Shown: positions 36,506-45,140 of the stretch, one piece after another
How positions within the stretch are numbered: the first letter of the stretch is position 1
How the letters are laid out: every line of letters begins with the position of its first letter
Translations under genes and position numbers: made by a program
From: Anaerolineales bacterium
GTDB lineage: Bacteria > Chloroflexota > Anaerolineae > Anaerolineales > UBA11579
Assembly (NCBI GenBank): GCA_019454165.1
Contig: CP075367.1
Location: 829,971-893,970 of the forward strand
DNA length: 64,000 bases
Direction: 5' to 3'
Notes under the pieces: generated by a model
The model's database searches: none
Told to the model about the DNA's origin: nothing
Seen by the model: the letters and a program-made list of their open reading frames with translations, nothing else

Positions 36506-37552
36506 ATGACGACACAATCACTTAGCGAGCGCCAAAAGCTCATCCTGGGCCTGATCGTTCAGGATTACGTTGAAAGCACCCAGCCGGTTGGCTCCAAACG
36601 CCTGCTGGATCAGTACGCGCTGGATTTCAGCTCCGCCACCATCCGCAACGAGATGGCTGAGCTGACCGAGGCGGGCTACCTGCGCCAGCCGCACACCTCC
36701 GCGGGCCGCGTGCCCACCGAGGAAGGCTTCCGCTTCTTCGTCGGCGAGCTCATGGCCCGCCAGGAGCTGCCGGCTTCCCTGCGTCACACCATCAGCCACC
36801 AGTTCTACCAGGCGCGTCACGAGACGCAGCAGTGGATGAAGCTGGCCGCCTCTGTGCTGGCCACCCAGTCCCGCGCCGCCTCGCTCATCACCGCCCCGCA
36901 AACCCAATCCGCCCGCTTCAAGCACCTGGAGCTGATCCTCACCACCGGGCGTCAGGTGCTGATGGTGCTGGTGCTCGAGAACGGCCTGGTGCGCCAGCAG
37001 ATGCTGGCGCTCAAGGACGCCGTGGACCAGGAGCGCCTCAGCAGCCTGGCCGCCAAGCTCAACCAGCATCTGCGCGGCGTCACGCTTGAGAGCATGCAAG
37101 CCCCCGCGCCGGAGATGGGCGAGCTGGCCGGCGAGCTCTATAAGCTGGTGCGCGCCGAGCTGCAGAACACGCAGAGCCCGCTCACCGGTGAGGTGCTGCA
37201 GGACGGCCTGACCAACGTGCTGACCCAGCCAGAGTTCAGCGATGCCGACTCCGCCCAGCGCGCTCTGCGCGTTTTTGAGGAGCGCCCCATGCTGGCTGAC
37301 CTGCTGGCGCAGACTCTCATGAACAGCGAGATCGGCGGCGTGCAGGTGCTCATCGGCGGCGAAGGCCGCTGGGAAGAATTGAATGATTTCTCGCTGGTGC
37401 TGGCGCGCTACGGCACGCCCAATGCGGCCAGCGGATACCTGGGCGTACTTGGCCCCATCCGCATGTCGTACGGCCGCGCCGTCTCCACAGTGGATTACGT
37501 CGCTGGCCTGCTGAGCGGCATGATGGCCGAAACTATGAGTACGCAGGACTGA
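36506..37552 (+). CDS. hrcA: Heat-inducible transcription repressor HrcA
   Basis: Dimeric repressor of 348 aa that binds CIRCE and depends on GroEL for activity. The ATG at 36506 was chosen; the GTG at 36488 lies within the operator. The N-terminal winged helix is LSERQKLILGLIVQDYVEST through SSATIRNEMAELTEAGYL and QPHTSAGRVPTEEGFRFF. The GAF-like domain follows, ending VLGPIRMSYGRAVSTVDYVA. First gene of a standard hrcA-grpE-dnaK-dnaJ operon. Normal length (about 340-350 aa). Confidence 0.97.
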   Translation: MTTQSLSERQKLILGLIVQDYVESTQPVGSKRLLDQYALDFSSATIRNEMAELTEAGYLRQPHTSAGRVPTEEGFRFFVGELMARQELPASLRHTISHQFYQARHETQQWMKLAASVLATQSRAASLITAPQTQSARFKHLELILTTGRQVLMVLVLENGLVRQQMLALKDAVDQERLSSLAAKLNQHLRGVTLESMQAPAPEMGELAGELYKLVRAELQNTQSPLTGEVLQDGLTNVLTQPEFSDADSAQRALRVFEERPMLADLLAQTLMNSEIGGVQVLIGGEGRWEELNDFSLVLARYGTPNAASGYLGVLGPIRMSYGRAVSTVDYVAGLLSGMMAETMSTQD

Positions 37553-37559
37553 TAAGAGA

Positions 37560-38069
37560 ATGATGGACGAAACAACACACACACCCGAAGACACCCCGCA
37601 CAGCGAAACCGCTGCCGACCTGGGCCTGCAGCAGGAGCTGGCCTCCGCCCACGCCAAGGCCGCCGAGAATCTCGAAGGCTGGCAACGCGCCCAGGCCGAG
37701 TTCGCCAACTACAAAAAGCGCATGGCGCGTGACCAGGAGCTGCAAGAGGCCGAGGTGCGCGGCCGCGTCATCAAGCGCTACCTGGAAATTGTGGATGACC
37801 TGGAGCTGGCGCTCAAGAACATGCCCGCCGGCGACGAGTGGGGCCAGGGCATCGAGCTGATCTACCGCAAGCTGCTCAGCTTCCTGGAAGCCGAGGGCGT
37901 CACGCGGCTGGAGCCGCTAGGCCAGCCCTTCGACGCCAACCTGCACGAAGCGGTTGTGCAGGAAGACAGTGATGAACACGAGAGCGGCACCGTAACCGAG
38001 GTGCTGCGTACGGGCTACAGCCTGGGCGAGCGTGTGCTGCGCCCGGCCGCCGTCAAAGTTGCAAAATAG
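37560..38069 (+). CDS. grpE: Nucleotide exchange factor GrpE
   Basis: Cytosolic co-chaperone of 169 aa that releases ADP from DnaK. An acidic, Thr-rich N terminus is followed by a long helix (LQQELASAHAKAAENLEGWQ, FANYKKRMARDQE) and a C-terminal beta domain with QPFDANLHEAVVQEDSDEHE, GTVTEVLRTGYSLGERVLRP and AAVKVAK. It starts 7 nt after hrcA (two adjacent ATGs) and ends 22 nt before dnaK. Confidence 0.96.
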   Translation: MMDETTHTPEDTPHSETAADLGLQQELASAHAKAAENLEGWQRAQAEFANYKKRMARDQELQEAEVRGRVIKRYLEIVDDLELALKNMPAGDEWGQGIELIYRKLLSFLEAEGVTRLEPLGQPFDANLHEAVVQEDSDEHESGTVTEVLRTGYSLGERVLRPAAVKVAK

Positions 38070-38091
38070 CATTATTTGAGGAGATACAGAT

Positions 38092-39990
38092 ATGGCAAAG
38101 ATCATTGGTATTGACCTGGGCACCACCAACTCCGTCGGCGCTGTGATGGAAGGCGGCGAGCCGGTGGTCATCCCCACCGCCGAAGGCGAGCGCATCGTTC
38201 CCTCCGTCGTCGCCATCAACAAGAACGGCGAGCGTCTCGTCGGCCGCCCGGCCCGCAACCAGGCCGTGGTGAACCCCGAGAACACCATCTACTCCATCAA
38301 GCGTTTCATGGGCCGCAAGTTCGATGACGCCGAGACCTCCAAGGCGCTCGAGGTTGTGCCCTACAAGATCCACCAGGCTAGCAACGGCGGCATCGAAGTT
38401 GAGATGGCTGACAAGCGCTACACCCCGCCCGAGGTCTCGGCCATGATCCTGGCCAAGATCAAGGCGGATGCGGAAGCCTACCTGGGCGAACCCGTGACCC
38501 AGGCTGTCATCACTGTGCCGGCCTACTTCAACGATGCCCAGCGCAACGCCACCAAGGACGCCGGCAAGATCGCCGGTCTGGAAGTGCTGCGCATCATCAA
38601 TGAGCCGACCGCCTCCTCGCTGGCCTACGGCCTCGACAAGCAGAAGAACGAGATCATCGCCGTGTATGACCTCGGCGGTGGCACCTTTGATATTTCCATC
38701 CTGGATGTGGGCGATGGCGTCTTCCAGGTGCGCTCCACCAGTGGCGACACCTTCCTGGGCGGTGATGACTTTGACCAGCGCATCATTGACTGGCTGGCCG
38801 ATGATTTCAAGTCACAGAACGGGATTGACCTGCGCCAGGACCGCCAGTCTCTGCAGCGCCTCAAGGAAGCCGCCGAGAAAGCCAAGATCGAGCTTTCCTC
38901 GCTGCAACAGACCGAGATCAACTTGCCCTACATCACGGCCGATGCGGCCGGCCCCAAACATCTGGTCACCAAGCTGACCCGCGCCAAGCTCGAGCAGCTC
39001 ACCGAAGATCTCGTGGAGCGTACGCTGGGCCCGGTGCGCCAGGCGCTGAAGGATGCTGACCTCAAGCCGGCGGACATCAACGAAGTCGTGCTGGTGGGCG
39101 GTATGACCCGCATGCCGGCCGTGCAGGAAGCGGTCAAGAAGCTGTTCGGCAAAGACCCGCATAAGGGCGTCAATCCTGACGAAGTCGTCGCCGTGGGCGC
39201 CGCCATCCAGGCTGGCGTGCTGGGCGGCGATGTCAAAGACATCCTGCTGCTCGACGTGACTCCCCTGACCCTCTCCATCGAAACGCTGGGCGGCGTCGCC
39301 ACCCCGCTGATCGAGCGCAACACCACTATCCCCACCCGCAAGAGCCAGGTGTTCTCCACCGCGGCCGACAACCAGAATCAGGTGGAGATCAACGTGCTGC
39401 AGGGCGAACGCCCCATGGCGGTAGACAACAAGTCGCTTGGCAAGTTCGTGCTTGACGGCATTCCGCCCGCCCCGCGCGGCGTACCGCAGATCGAAGTGAC
39501 CTTTGATATCGATGCCAACGGCATCATCAACGTCACCGCCGCCGACAAGGCCACCAGCCGCAGCCAGCACATCACCATCACCGCCTCCTCCGGCCTTTCG
39601 GATGACGAGGTCGAGCGCATGCGCAAGGACGCCGAGTCCCACAAGGCCGAGGACGACAAGCGCAAGGAGCTGGTCGAAGCCCACAACACGGCCGATAGCG
39701 CCGTCTACACCGCCGAGAAGACCCTGAAAGATCTCGGCGACAAGGTGCCCGCCGCCAGCAAGCAGGAGATCGAAGACCTGATCGCCAAGACGCGTGCCAC
39801 CCTGGGCGGCGAGGATGCTGCCGCCATGAAGGCGGCCACCGAAGCCCTGATGGAGCGCTTGCAGAAGCTGGGCGCTGAAGCCTACCAGGGCGGTGCGGGC
39901 CCAGCCGCCGGCGATACCGGCGGTGACGCTGGCAGCAGCGGCCCCGCCGACGGCGAAGACGTCGTGGACGGCGAGTTCAAAGAAGCCTAG
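38092..39990 (+). CDS. dnaK: Chaperone protein DnaK (Hsp70)
   Basis: ATP-dependent chaperone of 632 aa. Nucleotide-binding motifs: [57 protein letters not shown] and [20 protein letters not shown]. The substrate-binding domain starts at the [17 protein letters not shown] linker, followed by the helical lid. The tail ends in [10 protein letters not shown], the usual EEVD-like bacterial end. GAGGAG precedes the ATG. The length is typical. Confidence 0.98.
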   Translation: MAKIIGIDLGTTNSVGAVMEGGEPVVIPTAEGERIVPSVVAINKNGERLVGRPARNQAVVNPENTIYSIKRFMGRKFDDAETSKALEVVPYKIHQASNGGIEVEMADKRYTPPEVSAMILAKIKADAEAYLGEPVTQAVITVPAYFNDAQRNATKDAGKIAGLEVLRIINEPTASSLAYGLDKQKNEIIAVYDLGGGTFDISILDVGDGVFQVRSTSGDTFLGGDDFDQRIIDWLADDFKSQNGIDLRQDRQSLQRLKEAAEKAKIELSSLQQTEINLPYITADAAGPKHLVTKLTRAKLEQLTEDLVERTLGPVRQALKDADLKPADINEVVLVGGMTRMPAVQEAVKKLFGKDPHKGVNPDEVVAVGAAIQAGVLGGDVKDILLLDVTPLTLSIETLGGVATPLIERNTTIPTRKSQVFSTAADNQNQVEINVLQGERPMAVDNKSLGKFVLDGIPPAPRGVPQIEVTFDIDANGIINVTAADKATSRSQHITITASSGLSDDEVERMRKDAESHKAEDDKRKELVEAHNTADSAVYTAEKTLKDLGDKVPAASKQEIEDLIAKTRATLGGEDAAAMKAATEALMERLQKLGAEAYQGGAGPAAGDTGGDAGSSGPADGEDVVDGEFKEA

Positions 39991-40001
39991 GACAAGTGAG
40001 G

Positions 40002-40074
40002 AGTGAGCAGTGTTGGGTGAGCAGGAAGCCCCTGTTCTCCCAGCCTGTTCACTGGTCACTCGTCACTGCTCACT
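40002..40074. repeat. Inverted repeat in the dnaK-dnaJ gap
   Basis: AGTGAGCAGTG at 40002-40012 pairs with CACTGCTCACT at 40064-40074. The right side holds further CACTGGTCACTCGTCACT steps. dnaJ starts four bases after the right arm without any Shine-Dalgarno. Related GTGAACAG/CTGTTTAC sequence recurs after trmD (45022-45088). Confidence 0.75.
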
Positions 40075-40077
40075 ACT

Positions 40078-41199
40078 ATGGCTGCAAAGCGTGATTATTA
40101 CGAAACACTAGGCGTTCCCCGCAACGCCACGGCGGAAGAGCTGAAAAGCGCCTTCCGCCGTTTGGCGCGCCAATACCACCCGGATGTCAACAAAGACCCC
40201 GGGGCCGAAGAGAAGTTCAAAGAGCTCAACGAAGCCTACGCCGTGCTCTCGGATGACCAAAAGCGCGCCGCCTATGACCGCTACGGCCACGCCGGCATGG
40301 ATGGCTTCGGCGGCATGCCTGACTTCACCAACATTGACCTCAGCGATCTGTTCGGCGAGATGTTCGGCTTCCCCTTCGGCGGCCGCCGCACGCGTGACCG
40401 CAATGCGCCCCAGCGCGGCGCCGATCTGCAATACAACCTGACCCTCGATTTTGAAGAGGCCGTCTTCGGTGTCGACAAGACCATCGAGTTCACGCGGGAC
40501 GAGATCTGCAGCCATTGCAGCGGAGACGGCGCCGAGCCCGGCAGCAAGAAGCACACCTGCTCCACCTGCGGTGGGGCAGGTGAGGTGCGCCGGGCGCGTG
40601 CCACCCTGCTGGGCAACATGATCCAGGTCACCACCTGCCCAGACTGCCGCGGCAGTGGTGAGCTGTATGACCACGCTTGCAAGGTCTGCAGCGGCCGCGG
40701 CCAGGAGCGCAAGCAGGTGCGGCGTGAGGTCAAGATCCCGGCCGGGGTCGACAGCGGCAACCAGGTGCGCCTGAACGGTGAAGGCCAACCGGGCGTCAAT
40801 GGCGGCCCGCAGGGCGACCTCTACGTGGCGCTCAACGTGCGCAACCACAAATTCTTCCACCGCCAGGACAACGACATCCTTCTGGATCTGGACATCAACA
40901 TCGCCCAGGCCACCCTCGGCGCCGAGGTGGAAGTGCCCACCGTGGACGGCCCGGCCATGCTGACTGTGCCGTCGGGCATCCAGCCCGGCAAGGTGCTGCG
41001 CATGCGCAGCAAAGGCGTGCCGCACCTGCGCGGCGGCGGCCGCGGCGACCAGATGGTGATGGTCAACGTAGCCATCCCCACCAAGCTCAACGCTGAGCAG
41101 CGCCAGTTGTTCGAGCAGCTGGCCGCCACCATGGGCACCGAGGTGCAGCCGCGCGAAAGCGGCTTCCTCGACAAGCTCAAAGACGCGCTGGGCGGTTAA
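40078..41199 (+). CDS. dnaJ: Chaperone protein DnaJ
   Basis: Type I J-protein co-chaperone of DnaK, 373 aa. The J domain has [20 protein letters not shown] with the HPD tripeptide in [10 protein letters not shown] Gly/Phe-rich stretch is followed by four zinc-finger CxxCxGxG motifs ([32 protein letters not shown]). The C-terminal peptide-binding domains end in [10 protein letters not shown]. Last gene of the hrcA operon; no Shine-Dalgarno is visible before the ATG at 40078. Confidence 0.97.
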   Translation: MAAKRDYYETLGVPRNATAEELKSAFRRLARQYHPDVNKDPGAEEKFKELNEAYAVLSDDQKRAAYDRYGHAGMDGFGGMPDFTNIDLSDLFGEMFGFPFGGRRTRDRNAPQRGADLQYNLTLDFEEAVFGVDKTIEFTRDEICSHCSGDGAEPGSKKHTCSTCGGAGEVRRARATLLGNMIQVTTCPDCRGSGELYDHACKVCSGRGQERKQVRREVKIPAGVDSGNQVRLNGEGQPGVNGGPQGDLYVALNVRNHKFFHRQDNDILLDLDINIAQATLGAEVEVPTVDGPAMLTVPSGIQPGKVLRMRSKGVPHLRGGGRGDQMVMVNVAIPTKLNAEQRQLFEQLAATMGTEVQPRESGFLDKLKDALGG

Positions 41200-41419
41200 C
41201 CTGCCGTACTCGGCAAACGGCATCCCCCTACGCCCCGTGTCATCCTGAGCGGGTGGGCACATCCACACCAGACCGCACCACTCCCCGTGTCATCCTGAGC
41301 GGGTAGGCATATCCACACCAGACCGCCGATGCACCACCAGCGAAGGATCCTTGCTGGCAAGTCTTCCGTGCAGTGCTGAGTTAGCCGCATGCGCAGTAGG
41401 ATCCAGTGGTGCGCCGTTA
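41200..41419. repeat. Intergenic region with family-2 repeat arms
   Basis: Two CGTGTCATCCTGAGCGGGT ... CCACACCAGACCG units lie head-to-tail (from about 41237 and 41286). The second, 41286-41350, is a near-exact reverse complement of 47926-47990. No gene is seen. Confidence 0.8.
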
Positions 41420-41450
41420 TGTCAAATTAACTTGACATTATGTCAAGTTA
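41420..41450. promoter_or_regulatory. Palindromic operator over the -35 of the small membrane-protein/Xre operon
   Basis: TAACTTGACA (41428-41437), TTA, TGTCAAGTTA (41441-41450) form a perfect palindrome with 10-bp arms. An extra half-site TGTCAAATTAA lies at 41420-41430. The -35 hexamer TTGACA is inside the left arm. Confidence 0.85.
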
Positions 41451-41460
41451 GCTGTATATT
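41432..41460 (+). promoter_or_regulatory. Consensus promoter TTGACA-N17-TATATT
   Basis: TTGACA at 41432-41437 and TATATT at 41455-41460, with a 17-bp spacer. It drives the 41480-42431 operon and is overlapped by the palindrome. Confidence 0.85.
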
Positions 41461-41479
41461 GGCTGTGGAGGTCAAAATC

Positions 41480-41854
41480 ATGAAATCTCTCAGCCCCAGC
41501 AAACAGCTTTTCGCTTCCCTGGCCACGTATGCGGCCCTCTTGGTGCTCAGCCTCATCGCGGCCAACCTGTTCCCTCAGTTCCGCCTGCCCATCATCCTGG
41601 TGCCGCTCATCCCCGGCTTCCTCATTGTGCTGTCCATGCTGGCGGCCATCCGCAGCATGGATGAGATGCAGCGCCGCATCCAGCTCGAGGCGCTGGGCTT
41701 CGCCTTCGCTGGCATGTTCATGCTGCTCGTCACCGAGTCGCTGCTGGCTGGCGCCCGTGGCCCGCAGCCGCCGCTGGGGCCGGGCGCCTATCTCTTGTAC
41801 ATGGCCATGATGTGGGCGGTCGGCCTGCTGGTTGCCCGCAGAAAATACGCCTAG
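41480..41854 (+). CDS. Small four-helix membrane protein (paralogue 1)
   Basis: A 124-aa protein with four predicted membrane helices. Between helices 2 and 3 is the hydrophilic motif MDEMQRRIQLEA, which is shared exactly by the next gene. The C terminus is VGLLVARRKYA. The ATG at 41480 has GGAGGT seven nt upstream. Function unknown; such proteins often accompany small Xre regulators in bacteria. It is the first gene of a three-gene operon with overlapping or close starts. Confidence 0.85.
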   Translation: MKSLSPSKQLFASLATYAALLVLSLIAANLFPQFRLPIILVPLIPGFLIVLSMLAAIRSMDEMQRRIQLEALGFAFAGMFMLLVTESLLAGARGPQPPLGPGAYLLYMAMMWAVGLLVARRKYA

Positions 41855-41859
41855 CCATC

Positions 41860-42234
41860 ATGAAGACCATCAATCCTCTGGAGAACTTCACCGCCGCCCT
41901 GGCGCTGTACGCTGGCTTGGTCGCCATCGTGGCGCTTGTCGTGCGCCAGGGCTGGCTACCCGGCTGGGAACTGGTGCTCAGCTTCCTGCTGCTGGCGCCG
42001 GGCCTGCTGCTCTTCCGCACCTTGCAGCGCAGTACCGCCGCCATGGATGAGATGCAGCGCCGCATCCAGCTCGAAGCGTTCCAGATGGCCTATGTCGGCA
42101 TCTTCCTGCTGCTGGTCACCGAGACCCTGCTCAGCACCGGCGGCACGCCGCCTTCGCACCCCGGCACCTACATTGCCTTCATGGCTGCCATGTGGCTGAT
42201 AGGGCTGGGACTCGCCCGCCGGAAATACGAATGA
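41860..42234 (+). CDS. Small four-helix membrane protein (paralogue 2)
   Basis: Also 124 aa with four helices and the same MDEMQRRIQLEA loop, ending LGLARRKYE, so a tandem duplicate of the preceding gene that has diverged elsewhere. It starts 5 nt after the first copy and overlaps the Xre gene by ATGA. The two may form a heteromer. Unknown function. Confidence 0.85.
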   Translation: MKTINPLENFTAALALYAGLVAIVALVVRQGWLPGWELVLSFLLLAPGLLLFRTLQRSTAAMDEMQRRIQLEAFQMAYVGIFLLLVTETLLSTGGTPPSHPGTYIAFMAAMWLIGLGLARRKYE

Positions 42235-42431
42235 AGAATCGCCTGAAGGTGTTGCGCGCCGAGCGGGATTGGTCGCAGGCGGAGCTTGCCGACCGCGCCA
42301 AGGTCTCGCGCCAGACCATCAATGCCATCGAGACCGGCAAGTACAACCCCAGCCTCGACCTGGCCTTTGCCCTGGCCGCCTTGTTCGATCTCAAGATCGA
42401 AGACATCTTCTCGCCAGAAGCCGAAAGTTAG
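42231..42431 (+). CDS. Small Xre-family helix-turn-helix regulator
   Basis: A 66-aa DNA-binding protein consisting only of an HTH_3 domain: MKNRLKVLRAERDWSQAELA, RAKVSRQTINAIETGKYNPS and LALAALF-like helices, ending DIFSPEAES. Members of this size usually repress their own operon as dimers. The 23-bp palindrome at 41428-41450 over the operon promoter is the natural candidate site. The ATGA overlap with the membrane gene suggests coupled translation. Confidence 0.92.
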   Translation: MKNRLKVLRAERDWSQAELADRAKVSRQTINAIETGKYNPSLDLAFALAALFDLKIEDIFSPEAES

Positions 42432-42457
42432 CACAAGCGGAATCTGTCGCACAGCGA

Positions 42458-42463
42458 TAGAAT
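42458..42463 (+). promoter_or_regulatory. TAGAAT -10 box six nt before the YdcF-like gene
   Basis: TAGAAT, six nt (CGCCGG), ATG at 42470, without a Shine-Dalgarno. Leaderless geometry. Confidence 0.5.
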
Positions 42464-42469
42464 CGCCGG

Positions 42470-43066
42470 ATGTTTCGTCGGCTGCTTCGTATCCTGCTCA
42501 TCGTCGCGCTGGTGCTCGGCATCCATTCCGTCGGCATGACCGCCCTGCGTATTCGCCAATATGCCCATGTAGATGAAACCCAGCCGGCGGATGTAGCCGT
42601 GGTGCTGGGCGCGGCCGCCTGGCGCAACCGGCCATCACCCGTGTTCGCCGAGCGCATCAACCACGCCATCGAGCTCTACAACCGCGGCCTTGTGCGCGCC
42701 ATCATCTTCACCGGCGGCTATGGGCGCAACCCGCAGATCGCCGATTCGGAGATCGCCCGTGACTACGCCATCCAGCGCGGCATTCCGACCTCCGTGATCT
42801 ACGTCGAGACCATTTCCACCAATACCGAAGAGAACCTCGCCGAAGCCGGCAAGCTGATGCAGGCCCTCGGTTTCACCAGCGGCCTGCTGATCAGCGACCC
42901 GCTGCATATGTACCGTGCCCAGCAGTTGGCCAACGAGCATGGGCTGGCGCTCTACTCGTCGCCTACGCCTACCAGCCGTTACCGCTCCACCGTCTCTCGC
43001 GTCGTCTTCACCCTGCGCGAAACCTATTCCATCTTCCTGCACTGGTGGGAAGCGGTGCGCAGTTGA
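42470..43066 (+). CDS. YdcF/SanA-like DUF218 protein
   Basis: A 198-aa protein with one N-terminal membrane helix and a DUF218 domain outside or at the membrane. Motifs: ADVAVVLGAAAW, ERINHAIELYNRGLVRAIIFTGG, SEIARDYAIQRGIP, STNTEENLAEAGKLM and LLISDPLHMYRAQQLANEHG. Family members (SanA, YdcF, ElyC) are linked to cell-envelope integrity or lipid-carrier metabolism; the reaction is unknown. It overlaps prmA by one base (TGATG). Confidence 0.88.
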   Translation: MFRRLLRILLIVALVLGIHSVGMTALRIRQYAHVDETQPADVAVVLGAAAWRNRPSPVFAERINHAIELYNRGLVRAIIFTGGYGRNPQIADSEIARDYAIQRGIPTSVIYVETISTNTEENLAEAGKLMQALGFTSGLLISDPLHMYRAQQLANEHGLALYSSPTPTSRYRSTVSRVVFTLRETYSIFLHWWEAVRS

Positions 43067-43992
43067 TGACCGCCTCCTGGTTACGTATCGCTCTTGAAGT
43101 TGACCCTGAGTTGGCCGAAGCCGTCTCCGAGGTTCTGGCGCGCCACATCCCCGGCGGCGTCGTGATCGAGAGCACCGCCATCCAGGCCAACGCCGAGGAC
43201 GAAGGCACTGTGATCGGTAACCTGCGCGTGCTCGGCTACATCCCGCACGATGAGCAGCTGGAGCAACGCCGCACCCAGATCGAGCAGGACCTGCGCTATC
43301 TGGCCCTCATCCAACCCATCCCGCAGCCGCAGTACGAGGGGGTGCAGGAGCAGAACTGGATGGAAGCCTGGAAGCAGCATTACAAGCCGCTCACCATCGG
43401 TGAGCGGCTGCATATCGTGCCGGCGTGGTACGCACTGCGTGATGCGGCCGCCGCCGGCGACCGCATCACTGTACGCATAGAGCCCGGCATGGCCTTCGGC
43501 ACCGGCGTGCATCCCACCACGCAGCTGTGCCTGCTGCTGGTCGAGCAGCACCTGCAGCCCGGCCAGACCGTGCTGGATATTGGCTGCGGATCGGCCATCC
43601 TGGCCATCGCTGCCATGAAACTAGGCGCCGCCCAAGCCGTGGCCGTGGACATTGACATCCAGGCGCTCGACAATGCCCGCTTGAACGCCGAGTTGAACGA
43701 GGTCGAGGTTGAGATCGGCCCTGGCTCGGTAGACGAGGTGCTGGCCGGCCAATACAGCCTGCGCTCTGCGCAGCTTGTCTTGGCCAACATCCTGGCCCCG
43801 GTGCTGGTGCGCCTGCTGGCCGCAGGCCTCGGCCGCCTGGTGGAACCGGGCGGCACCCTCGTGCTCTCCGGCATCCTCAATGACCAGGAGCCTGAGCTGC
43901 GCACCGTCCTGCAAGCGGCTGGCTTCCACATCCTCGCCGAGCAGCGCAGCGGCGATTGGCTGGCCCTTGCGGCGCAAGCCTCACCCCATTAA
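43066..43992 (+). CDS. prmA: Ribosomal protein L11 methyltransferase
   Basis: SAM-dependent methyltransferase of 308 aa that trimethylates ribosomal protein L11. The N-terminal domain begins WLRIALEVDPELAEAVSEVL, and QNWMEAWKQHYKPLTIGERL is a PrmA signature. The SAM site is VLDIGCGSAILAIAAMKLGA, followed by VDIDIQALDNARLNA, LVLANILAPVL and LVLSGILNDQ. The ATG at 43066 uses the TGATG overlap; the frame from 43045 only adds shadow residues. Confidence 0.94.
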   Translation: MTASWLRIALEVDPELAEAVSEVLARHIPGGVVIESTAIQANAEDEGTVIGNLRVLGYIPHDEQLEQRRTQIEQDLRYLALIQPIPQPQYEGVQEQNWMEAWKQHYKPLTIGERLHIVPAWYALRDAAAAGDRITVRIEPGMAFGTGVHPTTQLCLLLVEQHLQPGQTVLDIGCGSAILAIAAMKLGAAQAVAVDIDIQALDNARLNAELNEVEVEIGPGSVDEVLAGQYSLRSAQLVLANILAPVLVRLLAAGLGRLVEPGGTLVLSGILNDQEPELRTVLQAAGFHILAEQRSGDWLALAAQASPH

Positions 43993-44270
43993 TCTCCACA
44001 TTACTAACCTGCTTCATCCTCCCCCTCAGTAAATGGCAAGTGGCGCGGGTGACGACTAAAGAATCCTTTCCTAAACCTCGCGGAATCGCAGAGAATTCCA
44101 GCCTGAATACGAACCTGCACAAACGTCTGGGAGGGGGTCCAAGGGGGAACCACTTGGTTCCCCCTTGCGGGGTCACAGGGGCGGAGCCCCTGAAAAAGAG
44201 AAATAGCTTTTGGGATCACAGGTGAGTAAAACAAGCTCAGATAAACCCAAAACAATTCCACCCAAACTAG
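43993..44270. repeat. prmA-trmD spacer with two strong hairpins
   Basis: AAGGGGGAACCA / TGGTTCCCCCTT (44141-44166) and CAGGGGC GGA GCCCCTG (44076+100 = 44176-44192) form GC-rich hairpins in a GGGGTCCAAGGGGGAAC-type sequence known as a dispersed intergenic repeat class. No gene; short ORFs here lack family features. Confidence 0.6.
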
Positions 44271-44276
44271 TAGAAT
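44271..44276 (+). promoter_or_regulatory. TAGAAT -10 box seven nt before trmD ATG
   Basis: TAGAAT, seven nt, ATG at 44284. No Shine-Dalgarno. Confidence 0.5.
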
Positions 44277-44283
44277 CTTTTCG

Positions 44284-45027
44284 ATGCAAATAGACGTCTT
44301 CACCCTCTTCCCAGACCTCTTCCCCGCCTACCTCGAAGCCAGCATCCTCGGCCGTGCCCAGCAGGCAGGCCTGCTGGGCGTCGGCGTGCACAATATTCGC
44401 GACTACGCCACGGACAAGCACCAGGTCACCGATGACACTCCGTTCGGCGGGGGCGGGGGCATGGTGATGAAACCCGAGCCGATCTTCGCCGCGGTCGAGG
44501 CCGTGCTGGGTGTGCCGCCCGAGGGCGGCACACCCAGCACGCCCATCATCCTGCTCAGCCCGCAGGGCCGCGTCTTCACCCAGGCCGTGGCTCAAGAGCT
44601 GGCCCAGCACCCGCGCCTGGCCCTGATCTGCGGGCGCTACGAGGGCGTGGACGAGCGCGTGCGCCAGCACCTGGCCACCGACGAGATCTCGATCGGCGAT
44701 TTTGTGCTCACCGGCGGCGAGCTGCCCGCCCTGATGCTCATCGACGCAGTGGCGCGGAACCTGGCCGGCGTGCTCGGCCAGGCCGACGGCGCCCTGACCG
44801 ACTCTCACGCCACCGGCCTGCTCGAAGGCCCGCACTACACCCGCCCGGCCGAGTTCCGCGGCTGGGGTGTGCCCGAGGCCCTGCTCTCGGGCGACCATGC
44901 CCGCATTGCCCGCTGGCGCCGCCAGCAGGCCCTGCGGCGCACTGCCGAGCGCCGCCCGGACTTGCTGGAGCAGGCCCAACTCTCCGACGCGGATCGCAAG
45001 CTGCTGGAAGAAGACAGTGACGAGTGA
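44284..45027 (+). CDS. trmD: tRNA (guanine-37-N1)-methyltransferase
   Basis: SPOUT-class methyltransferase of 247 aa that makes m1G37 and so prevents +1 frameshifting. It starts [40 protein letters not shown] and [17 protein letters not shown] form the knot, and [20 protein letters not shown] the SAM-binding end; [20 protein letters not shown] and [20 protein letters not shown] contact tRNA. In most bacteria it sits with rimM/rplS; here it stands alone. Its stop codon lies in the left arm of an inverted repeat. Confidence 0.97.
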   Translation: MQIDVFTLFPDLFPAYLEASILGRAQQAGLLGVGVHNIRDYATDKHQVTDDTPFGGGGGMVMKPEPIFAAVEAVLGVPPEGGTPSTPIILLSPQGRVFTQAVAQELAQHPRLALICGRYEGVDERVRQHLATDEISIGDFVLTGGELPALMLIDAVARNLAGVLGQADGALTDSHATGLLEGPHYTRPAEFRGWGVPEALLSGDHARIARWRRQQALRRTAERRPDLLEQAQLSDADRKLLEEDSDE

Positions 45028-45088
45028 ACAGGGATCAGTGAACAGGCAGGGATCTGGCGCTTTCCTGCTCACTGCTCCCTGTTTACTC
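45022..45088. repeat. Inverted repeat at the end of trmD
   Basis: GAGTGAACAGGGA (45022-45034) pairs with TCCCTGTTTACTC (45076-45088) with one mismatch; inner AGTGAACAGG and CCTGCTCACT parts extend the pairing. It is related to the dnaK-dnaJ spacer repeat. Confidence 0.75.
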
Positions 45089-45127
45089 ATCCCCCACCTT
45101 CTCACTAATCCCTTAAGCGCCTACAGG

Positions 45128-45133
45128 TAAAAT
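45128..45133 (+). promoter_or_regulatory. TAAAAT -10 box seven nt before the first TPR gene
   Basis: TAAAAT, seven nt, ATG at 45141; no Shine-Dalgarno. Leaderless geometry. Confidence 0.5.
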
Positions 45134-45140
45134 CCTTTCC

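Noticed and set aside
38812-40059. 415-codon open frame antisense to dnaK
   Set aside because: Same reason; composition mirrors dnaK codons and no start signals are seen.
44004-44303. 99-codon ORF antisense in the prmA-trmD spacer
   Set aside because: It crosses hairpin repeats and the trmD promoter, without a ribosome-binding site or domain.
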